A program made the translations under genes and the position numbers. Of a stretch of DNA of 7,728 bases, positions 1-4,001 are shown in pieces; within the stretch, counting starts at the first letter, position 1; the number at the start of each line of letters is the position of its first letter. This DNA comes from Campylobacteraceae bacterium (GTDB taxonomy: Bacteria > Campylobacterota > Campylobacteria > Campylobacterales > Sulfurovaceae): assembly GCA_027023145.1 (NCBI GenBank), contig JALVWV010000267.1, positions 1-7,728 of the forward strand, read 5' to 3'. The notes under the pieces are model-generated. The model searched no databases, had not been told where the DNA came from, and was given only the letters and a program-made list of their open reading frames with translations.

Positions 1-129
1 GGGGCGTATTATTTTGAAAAAAAACTCACTATAGGTGATAAGATTATTTTTGAAGATATGTTGGGATATACGATGGTGAAACAGACCTCTTTTAATGGGT
101 TAAGAGGAGTGGGGTTTCAAACAGTATAA
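1..129 (+). CDS. nspC: Carboxynorspermidine decarboxylase, C-terminal fragment (5' end outside window)
   Basis: This is the last 42 codons of a gene entering from the left edge, read in frame 1 and ending at TAA 127-129. The visible protein contains GDKIIFEDMLGYTMVK followed by TSFNGL. That pattern (GD-x-I-x-FEDM...Y-x-x-VK...FNG) is typical of the C-terminal beta-barrel of carboxynorspermidine decarboxylase, a PLP enzyme of the alanine-racemase fold that makes norspermidine or spermidine in the cytoplasm. The catalytic lysine and PLP site lie outside the window and cannot be checked. The tail after FNG (about 8 residues) is not one I recognise. A related fold-III decarboxylase such as diaminopimelate decarboxylase is the alternative, but the FEDM/FNG combination favours NspC. 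No clear rho-independent terminator follows the stop. Confidence 0.7.
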   Translation, partial: GAYYFEKKLTIGDKIIFEDMLGYTMVKQTSFNGLRGVGFQTV

Positions 130-149
130 AAGATCACCAAAAGGAGACG

Positions 150-161
150 GGACTTCAGTCC
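150..161. repeat. GACT-TC-AGTC palindrome, copy 1
   Basis: GGACT-TC-AGTCC is an inverted repeat with 5-bp arms and a 2-base loop, 20 bases after the nspC stop. The same GACT-NN-AGTC core recurs at 2911-2924 and 2984-3001, always in intergenic DNA. Here the loop is TC, so the element lies in the opposite orientation to the GA-loop copy at 2984. It is too short to be a convincing terminator and has no T-tract. Confidence 0.5.
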
Positions 162-190
162 TGCAGATAATACGGAAAAATCATCCACTT

Positions 191-217
191 CGCGTAGATT
201 CCGCAATTGTGCACCAA
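191..217. repeat. Shared intergenic module CGCGTAG...GCAATTG...CACCAA, copy 1
   Basis: CGCGTAG (191-197), then GCAATTG (203-209), then GCACCAA (211-217). The same blocks with the same spacing occur at 2789-2815, after ppa. In the second copy the centre is a perfect 18-bp palindrome; here the left arm has decayed. In both places the module is followed by 7-bp arrays and then a promoter. Confidence 0.5.
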
Positions 218-260
218 TCCATTTACCAATCACAAATGACCAATTACCAATCAACCAATT
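213..260. repeat. Degenerate 7-bp array (ACCAATC-like)
   Basis: ACCAATC-type units begin at 213, 225, 232, 239, 246 and 253; from 225 on the spacing is exactly 7 bases (ACCAATC, ACAAATG, ACCAATT, ACCAATC, AACCAAT). The + strand is almost free of G. The array ends six bases before the TATAAT box of the next gene, so any -35 contact falls inside it. Confidence 0.55.
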
Positions 261-265
261 TCAGC

Positions 266-271
266 TATAAT
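266..271 (+). promoter_or_regulatory. Sigma-70-type -10 box upstream of the molybdopterin-binding gene
   Basis: TATAAT matches the -10 consensus exactly and sits in the context CAGCTATAATACC, which resembles Campylobacterota vegetative promoters. No good -35 is visible, as is usual in that group. It lies 7 bases upstream of the ATG at 279, so transcription would begin at or next to the start codon. Confidence 0.65.
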
Positions 272-278
272 ACCTCCC

Positions 279-1037
279 ATGAAAACACCTCATTTCTTCA
301 CCCTCATCATCGGCACCGAGATTCTCAACCGCCGCCGCAACGACAAGCATTTTGATTTCGTCACACAAGAACTGCTCAAGCGGGGACACAAACTCACCGG
401 CTCGTTCATCATCGAGGATGATCCCGCACTCATCGTCCAGACAATCCGTTTCATCGCTTCACAGCCTGGGGCGGTATTGTTCAGCTTTGGAGGAATCGGC
501 TCCACACCGGATGACCATACCCGCAAATGCGCCGCCATCGCCCTGCGGGACGGTACGCTCCACAGGCACGAAGAAGCCTACCGCATCATCAGCAAACGGA
601 TTCGGACGCTTGACATCCCCAACGGTCGCTACCCGCTCCAAATGGCCGAACTCCCGCAGGGAGCTAAACTGCTCGAAAACCCGGTCAACAAAATGCCTGC
701 CTTTTATCTCGATGATCGCTACTTTTTCATGCCCGGATTTCCCGAAATGAGCCATCCGATGGTTGAGCACATTCTGGGTACCTATTTCGATGATGCCCGG
801 CCAATGCACCGCCTCACCCTCACCGCTCTCTGCCGGGAGACTGAATTGATCGAAGTGATGGAACAGATGCCCAAAGGGGTCGAATTTTCCTCCCTTCCCA
901 AGCTTTACTCCGATGGCTACCGTACCACGATCTCTGTCGCCTCACAGGACAAAGATTTGGTTGAGAAGGCTTTTGTCCAGTATCAACGCTACCTCGACGA
1001 ACAGGCCATCCCCTATTCCCTGAACGATGAAGGTTGA
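279..1037 (+). CDS. CinA/MoaB-type molybdopterin-binding domain protein
   Basis: A 252-residue protein whose N-terminal two thirds is a MoCF_biosynth (molybdopterin-binding) fold. The family opening IIGTEILNRRRNDKHFDFV (about residues 10-28) is followed by the GGIGSTPDD loop (71-79), equivalent to TGGLGPTPDD in CinA, which holds the substrate phosphate region. The nicotinamide deamidase domain of full-length CinA is absent, and the C-terminal about 80 residues do not match a domain I can name. Family members bind molybdopterin or act on nucleotide-like substrates; the true substrate here is unknown. The start at 279 is chosen because the conserved domain begins within ten residues. There is no Shine-Dalgarno sequence (upstream is TACCTCCC), and the -10 box ends 7 bases before the ATG, so the message may be leaderless. 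It overlaps the next gene by 11 bases, which implies translational coupling. Domain call firm, function weak. Confidence 0.85.
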   Translation: MKTPHFFTLIIGTEILNRRRNDKHFDFVTQELLKRGHKLTGSFIIEDDPALIVQTIRFIASQPGAVLFSFGGIGSTPDDHTRKCAAIALRDGTLHRHEEAYRIISKRIRTLDIPNGRYPLQMAELPQGAKLLENPVNKMPAFYLDDRYFFMPGFPEMSHPMVEHILGTYFDDARPMHRLTLTALCRETELIEVMEQMPKGVEFSSLPKLYSDGYRTTISVASQDKDLVEKAFVQYQRYLDEQAIPYSLNDEG

Positions 1038-1734
1038 GATTACCCACCACCGTTTTGACGACGGTGTCCATGCATTTGACTACACACTCCATCGCAAACC
1101 CCACCTCAAGCACCGCTATATCCGTATCCGAAATGCCCATCCCATCATCTCTGTTTCCAAACGAACACCCCTGAAGACACTCGAAGCCTTCATCACCGAT
1201 CACGCAGGGTGGATCACCCGCCAACTGGAAAAATCTTCTACACATATCACTGACTTGACCCAGCCGGGTGCTGTTGTCGTATGGCGGGGAGAGCATTTGC
1301 CCATCATAACCCAAACCGGCAAGCACAACCGACTCGATCTCAACCAACACGCCGCACACTTCACCCTCAAAGATCCCCCAACCCATGCGACACTCCTCTC
1401 TCTTCTTCAGAATTATTACAAAACCCATGCACCAAGCTATCTCCTCCCCCGCGTAAATCATTGGACAGCCATTATGAACCTTCATCCCACACACGTTGGA
1501 TTCCGCCGAGCCCGCACACGCTGGGGGAGCTGCTCAGTACGAAACAGTCTCTCACTCAATACGTATCTAATGATGCTTCCGGATGACATGATCGATTACG
1601 TTATCGTCCATGAATTGGCACATATCCGACACAAAAACCATGGAAAGGATTTCTGGAAACTGGTGGAAAAATTCCTGCCAGAATGGAAAAAACAGCGCAA
1701 ATCGTTACGAAATTATGAAAATTTTCTTATCTGA
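1027..1734 (+). CDS. YgjP-like zinc metallopeptidase (HExxH, DUF45/M48-like)
   Basis: A 235-residue cytoplasmic protein with no signal peptide or membrane segment. The C-terminal half carries the YgjP family core: RARTRWGSCS, then LSLNTYLMMLP, then VIVHELAHIRHKNHGKDFW. The zinc site is HELAH at 195-199 with the third ligand His205 in HKNHG; Glu196 would be the catalytic base. The length is normal for the family. YgjP proteins are predicted metal-dependent proteases related to the SprT/WSS1 group, but their substrates are poorly known. The ATG at 1027 lies inside the end of the previous gene and has no ribosome binding site of its own, so it is probably translated by coupling. The middle of the gene is more pyrimidine-rich with many His and Thr codons (about 1270-1450); I see no frameshift. 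Confidence 0.9.
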   Translation: MKVEITHHRFDDGVHAFDYTLHRKPHLKHRYIRIRNAHPIISVSKRTPLKTLEAFITDHAGWITRQLEKSSTHITDLTQPGAVVVWRGEHLPIITQTGKHNRLDLNQHAAHFTLKDPPTHATLLSLLQNYYKTHAPSYLLPRVNHWTAIMNLHPTHVGFRRARTRWGSCSVRNSLSLNTYLMMLPDDMIDYVIVHELAHIRHKNHGKDFWKLVEKFLPEWKKQRKSLRNYENFLI

Positions 1735-1769
1735 AAGAAGAATAAAGAAACAATCAAAAATCTTTCCGT

Positions 1770-1775
1770 TATAAT
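1770..1775 (+). promoter_or_regulatory. -10 box for the Cys/Lys-rich peptide gene
   Basis: TATAAT is an exact -10 consensus in the context CCGTTATAATAGGAC. Transcription would start near 1782, giving a 5' leader of about 105 bases before the ATG at 1888. No convincing -35 is visible. Confidence 0.65.
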
Positions 1776-1781
1776 AGGACA

Positions 1782-1860
1782 TGCTGAATGGTCAGCAACA
1801 GGTATTGAGGTAAAAGGGCTTGTCTCTTTTGATAGAGGAAAGGGCTTTCTCTCCTTTTCC
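1782..1860 (+). other. Structured 5' leader of the small secreted peptide mRNA
   Basis: The predicted transcript opens with a perfect hairpin, TGCTGA-ATGG-TCAGCA (1782-1797). It is followed by two imperfect direct copies of AAAGGGCTT plus a CTCT/TTTT tail (from 1813 and from 1839), and the second copy can fold locally as AAAG-GG-CTTT. The region has no ORF with a ribosome binding site. A leader this long before a 66-residue gene could carry mRNA-stability or regulatory structure, but no known riboswitch class is recognised. Confidence 0.35.
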
Positions 1861-1887
1861 GTTTCATTTTTCACAAAGGAATGCTAT

Positions 1888-2088
1888 ATGAAAAAAATTA
1901 CCCTGAGTCTTTTGATCGGTTTCGGACTGATGGTCGGCGCAACTTCTACTCTTTCTGCCGGATGCGGCTGCCCCAAGATCCACTTCGGTTGCAAAAAAGC
2001 CAAGCATGTCAAGAAGGTCAAAAAAGCCAAAGCCAAAAAAAGCTGCGGCTTCCACCTTCCTTGCCCACTCTTCTCCTGCAAGAAGTAA
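1888..2088 (+). CDS. Small secreted Cys/Lys-rich peptide, function unknown
   Basis: A 66-residue precursor. Residues 1-24 form a classical signal peptide: MKK start, hydrophobic core LSLLIGFGLMVGA, and a probable signal peptidase I site after TLSA. The mature part, about 42 residues, starts GCGCPK and has six cysteines (26, 28, 35, 53, 59, 64) and 13 lysines. Two Cys modules, CGCPKIHFGC at the N-terminus and CGFHLPCPLFSC at the C-terminus, flank a Lys/Ala/Val linker (36-51). This suggests a strongly basic, disulfide-bonded or metal-binding periplasmic or exported peptide. Start choice: AAAGGA at 1875-1880 is 7 bases from the ATG at 1888; the nearer ATG at 1881 is in another frame. It has its own promoter and terminator, so it is a single-gene unit. 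I do not recognise the family; antimicrobial, metal-buffering or envelope-binding roles are all possible. Confidence 0.8.
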   Translation: MKKITLSLLIGFGLMVGATSTLSAGCGCPKIHFGCKKAKHVKKVKKAKAKKSCGFHLPCPLFSCKK

Positions 2089-2094
2089 GTTACC

Positions 2095-2125
2095 GGGTAG
2101 AGCCACGTGCTCTACCCTCTATTTT
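2095..2125 (+). terminator. Rho-independent terminator after the Cys/Lys-rich peptide gene
   Basis: A perfect 9-bp stem, GGGTAGAGC (2095-2103) and GCTCTACCC (2109-2117), closes a CACGT loop and is followed by TCTATTTT. It begins 6 bases after the stop codon. The T-tract is interrupted but the stem is strong and correctly placed. Confidence 0.8.
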
Positions 2126-2176
2126 CCCTCCCTTTACCTCCACATTCATAACATAAATGATAGTTTTTATCCGAAA

Positions 2177-2211
2177 TTCCTAATTCCTAATTCCTATTTC
2201 CTATTTCCTAT
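2177..2211. repeat. Five-copy 7-bp tandem array (TTCCTAA/TTCCTAT)
   Basis: Perfect 7-bp spacing: TTCCTAA at 2177 and 2184, then TTCCTAT at 2191, 2198 and 2205. The last base of the array is the T of the TG of the extended -10 element of ppa, so the array occupies the whole -35 region of that promoter. Confidence 0.85.
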
Positions 2212-2219
2212 GGTACAAT
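2211..2219 (+). promoter_or_regulatory. Extended -10 promoter for ppa
   Basis: TGG-TACAAT (TG 2211-2212, hexamer 2214-2219) is an extended -10 element with one mismatch from TATAAT. Transcription would begin near 2226, giving a leader of about 25 bases. With a 17-base spacer, the -35 hexamer would be TTCCTA at 2191-2196, inside the heptamer array. Confidence 0.55.
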
Positions 2220-2250
2220 TCCCCAAACAATTCTCCCAAAAGGATTCCCC

Positions 2251-2772
2251 ATGGATATCACAAAAATCGGTCACGGCGACAACCCCGACAGCGTCCTGGC
2301 TATCATCGAAGTCCCCCTCAACTCCAACATCAAGTATGAACTCGACAAAGACTCCGGCGCGATCTTCGTCGACCGTGTTCTTTACTCAGCGGTTCACTAC
2401 CCCGCCAACTACGGTTTCGTCGCCAACACCCTCAGCGACGACGGTGATCCAGCCGACATCCTCGTCCTCGGTCAATCCCCTCTCCAGGCTGGCTCCGTCA
2501 TCAAATGCCGTCTTGTCGGCGTCCTCCTGACCGAAGATGAAAGCGGTGGTGATGAGAAGCTCCTCGCCGTCCCTACGACGAAGATCGACCCAACCTATGC
2601 CGATATCCAGGATCTCAATGATGTTCCTCAGGCAACCCTCGATCGTATTCAAAATTTCTTCGAGACCTACAAAGCACTCGAACCCAACAAATGGGTCAAA
2701 GTGACCGGGTTTGAGGGGAAGAAAAAAGCCGCCGAGATTCTTGAAAAAGCGATTGCGAATTATAAAGCTTAA
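2251..2772 (+). CDS. ppa: Inorganic pyrophosphatase, family I
   Basis: A 173-residue soluble cytoplasmic enzyme that hydrolyses pyrophosphate to two phosphates with Mg2+, pulling nucleic acid and nucleotide synthesis forward. The length is typical of the bacterial hexameric form. Residues matching the Escherichia coli active site are all present: Glu20, Lys28, Glu30, Arg42, Tyr50, Tyr54, the signature DGDPADI with Asp64, Asp66 and Asp69, then Asp96, Asp101, Lys103, and Tyr140-Lys141. The signature has Ala where most members have Val or Leu; from memory this also occurs in Campylobacterota homologues. The start is firm: AAAGGA (2238-2243) is 7 bases upstream of ATG and the family N-terminus begins here. 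It has its own promoter. Downstream there is a strong hairpin (2825-2850) without a T-tract. Confidence 0.97.
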   Translation: MDITKIGHGDNPDSVLAIIEVPLNSNIKYELDKDSGAIFVDRVLYSAVHYPANYGFVANTLSDDGDPADILVLGQSPLQAGSVIKCRLVGVLLTEDESGGDEKLLAVPTTKIDPTYADIQDLNDVPQATLDRIQNFFETYKALEPNKWVKVTGFEGKKKAAEILEKAIANYKA

Positions 2773-2788
2773 CAGGTATTCTGCGTTT

Positions 2789-2815
2789 CGCGTAGGGTGT
2801 GCAATTGCACACCAA
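2789..2815. repeat. Shared intergenic module, copy 2, with 18-bp perfect palindrome
   Basis: CGCGTAG (2789-2795) is followed by GGTGTGCAATTGCACACC (2796-2813), a perfect palindrome. It is the intact version of the module seen at 191-217. It starts 16 bases after the ppa stop. With no loop, it is more likely a DNA-level site or selfish palindrome than a terminator. Confidence 0.6.
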
Positions 2816-2824
2816 AAATACCAA

Positions 2825-2850
2825 TCGGTGTTGTGAGGGCACAACACCGA
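2825..2850. repeat. 11-bp hairpin downstream of ppa
   Basis: TCGGTGTTGTG and CACAACACCGA pair perfectly across an AGGG loop. There is no T-tract on the + strand, so it is a poor rho-independent terminator, although it could protect the 3' end of the ppa mRNA. Its outer arm GGTGT/ACACC echoes that of the palindrome at 2796-2813. Confidence 0.65.
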
Positions 2851-2853
2851 ACA

Positions 2854-2909
2854 CCACCAACCATCCACCATCCACCATCAACCATCAACCATCAACCATC
2901 AACCAATCA
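2854..2909. repeat. Eight-unit 7-bp array (CCATCAA/CCATCCA)
   Basis: Units run in exact 7-base register: CCACCAA (2854), CCATCCA (2861, 2868), CCATCAA (2875, 2882, 2889, 2896) and CCAATCA (2903). The + strand has no G in this block. The central units are identical, which suggests recent expansion by slippage; the end units are degenerate. Confidence 0.85.
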
Positions 2910-2910
2910 C

Positions 2911-2924
2911 GGGACTAAAGTCCC
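2911..2924. repeat. GACT-AA-AGTC palindrome, copy 2
   Basis: GGGACT-AA-AGTCCC, with 6-bp arms and a 2-base loop, is placed between two 7-bp arrays. It belongs with the copies at 150-161 and 2984-3001. Confidence 0.6.
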
Positions 2925-2936
2925 TACTCCAAATCT

Positions 2937-2971
2937 CTACCCACTACGCACTACCCACTACCCACTCGCAT
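2937..2971. repeat. 7-bp array (CTACCCA)
   Basis: CTACCCA (2937), CTACGCA (2944), CTACCCA (2951, 2958) and a decayed CTCGCAT (2965). The period is the same as in the neighbouring arrays but the unit sequence differs. Degenerate ACCATTT / ACCATTC units continue toward the promoter at about 3018-3031. Confidence 0.75.
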
Positions 2972-2983
2972 ACCACCCACCAA

Positions 2984-3001
2984 ACGCGACTGAAGTCGCG
3001 T
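2984..3001. repeat. GACT-GA-AGTC palindrome, copy 3
   Basis: ACGCGACT-GA-AGTCGCGT has 8-bp perfect arms and a 2-base loop; it is the longest of the three copies. It lies about 50 bases upstream of the -10 box of the stress operon. The gene-free stretch 2773-3081 as a whole holds the shared module, a hairpin, two heptamer arrays, two such palindromes and this promoter; I see no gene in it. Confidence 0.65.
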
Positions 3002-3048
3002 CCCCAATACACCAACATACCATTTACCATTCCTACACAATTTTACGC

Positions 3049-3054
3049 TAAAAT
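3049..3054 (+). promoter_or_regulatory. -10 box for the XpaC-TelA-SPFH-zinc-ribbon operon
   Basis: TAAAAT in the context TTTTACGCTAAAATAACAT has the TTTTACGC-T-box look common in Campylobacterota sigma-70 promoters. It is followed by AAGGA (3070-3074) and the ATG at 3082. No clear operator or -35 is seen apart from the repeats upstream. Confidence 0.55.
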
Positions 3055-3081
3055 AACATAATTGTCATCAAGGATACACAA

Positions 3082-3156
3082 ATGAACTACCAAAAAATCT
3101 TCGGTTTGGTCTTTTTGATCTATGCTCTCGGCTGGAGCATCGAGGCGACATTTTGA
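3082..3156 (+). CDS. 24-residue membrane leader peptide overlapping xpaC
   Basis: A short ORF starting MNYQKIFGLVFLIYALGW and ending EATF, then TGA. AAGGA at 3070-3074 is 7 bases upstream of the ATG, a better ribosome binding site than that of xpaC, so translation is likely. About 17 hydrophobic residues (6-22) would form one short membrane helix. The TGA stop (3154-3156) overlaps the TTG start of xpaC (3153-3155). Two readings fit. It may be a leader peptide whose termination delivers ribosomes to xpaC. Or, because the codon before the stop is TTT followed by T, a -1 slip would fuse the peptide in frame to XpaC as an extra first membrane helix. A sequencing or real frameshift mutation at the T-run is the third possibility. 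No known family. Confidence 0.55.
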   Translation: MNYQKIFGLVFLIYALGWSIEATF

Positions 3157-3986
3157 ATCAGCATCTGACCAAAGCCAAACGGATCACCCCGCGCAAACCC
3201 AAATGGATACGCTCAGGTAAGCTTCTCTATCTGTTTCTTATCCCCCTGTTCATCTCGACGGTGATCGCGTTGGTAAGCGGAGAGTACGGGCACTTCCTCA
3301 AAAACGGCATCGGGTTTGTCCTGTTGCTTGCTGCCGCAGCCGCTACGGCCAAAGGGATCGCTCAGGAGGCGGCCTATCATGAGACCATCATCACCCGCGC
3401 CCCCAAAGTCCCGTACAAAACGATGGCGATGGTGCTGCTGGGGATCACCGTCGTCTACCTCGCCTATGTTGCCGGGGACAAACCGCTCCTCTCTTCTCTT
3501 TTTGTCGGCATCCTCGGTTCGGCTGGCTTCGGACTCTACTACGGCCTTGACCCCCGTCGGGACAAGCTCCCCGACATGGGTGACATCAACCCCGAACTCG
3601 TCCTCCAGACACTCAACGAAGCTCAGAACAAACTTGCCGAGGCGGAAGCAAGCAACGCCCGGATCACCGACCGAATCCTCCGCGACAAGATCGACCACGC
3701 CATCGAGCAAGCCCATCTCATCCTCGAGACGATCCAGCACGATCCCAAAGACCTCCGCGTCGCCCGAAAGTTCCTTGTGGTGTTTGTCGATGGGATTGCC
3801 GATGTGACCCGTCACTACACCGAAGTAGACAGCGATGATATCGATGGAGCAATGCGCCAGCGTCTGCACGATCTCATTGATGATGTCCAAACCCGCTTCG
3901 ACAAAGAGCTCGCCCGACTCAAGGCCAACAACCTCTTCGACCTCGATGTCACCATTGATGCACTCAAAGCGCAGGTCAACCACTAA
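3153..3986 (+). CDS. xpaC: XpaC-family membrane protein (5-bromo-4-chloroindolyl phosphate hydrolysis family)
   Basis: A 277-residue protein. The basic N-terminus (KAKRITPRKPKW) is followed by four likely membrane helices at about 24-42, 51-68, 90-107 and 111-130. A cytoplasmic helical domain runs from about 145 to the end, where RKFLVVFVDGIADVTRHY and the closing ELARLKANNLFDLDVTIDAL resemble the XpaC C-terminal region. The family name comes from a hydrolysis phenotype in Bacillus; a true enzymatic activity is not established, and XpaC usually sits next to TelA, as here. The start is TTG because no ATG occurs before the membrane domain; GAGG (3142-3145) is 7 bases upstream and supports it. 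TelA follows after 15 bases. Family call good, biochemical role unknown. Confidence 0.8.
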   Translation: MNQHLTKAKRITPRKPKWIRSGKLLYLFLIPLFISTVIALVSGEYGHFLKNGIGFVLLLAAAAATAKGIAQEAAYHETIITRAPKVPYKTMAMVLLGITVVYLAYVAGDKPLLSSLFVGILGSAGFGLYYGLDPRRDKLPDMGDINPELVLQTLNEAQNKLAEAEASNARITDRILRDKIDHAIEQAHLILETIQHDPKDLRVARKFLVVFVDGIADVTRHYTEVDSDDIDGAMRQRLHDLIDDVQTRFDKELARLKANNLFDLDVTIDALKAQVNH

Positions 3987-4001
3987 TCCAAAGGAGAATC
4001 C

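Noticed and set aside
820..1494. Open - strand frame of 224 codons opposite the end of the molybdopterin-binding gene and the YgjP-like gene
   Set aside because: Low-complexity translation with no family match, and it crosses two well-supported + strand genes.
2825..2850. Hairpin considered as the ppa terminator
   Set aside because: Strong stem but no T-tract and more than 50 bases after the stop; listed as a repeat instead.
2854..2971. Possible CRISPR array
   Set aside because: The units are 7 bp and contiguous, with no spacers and no cas genes nearby.
2797..3051. 84-codon + strand ORF between ppa and the stress operon
   Set aside because: It translates the palindromes and heptamer arrays (runs of PPTIHH-like repeats) and has no ribosome binding site.
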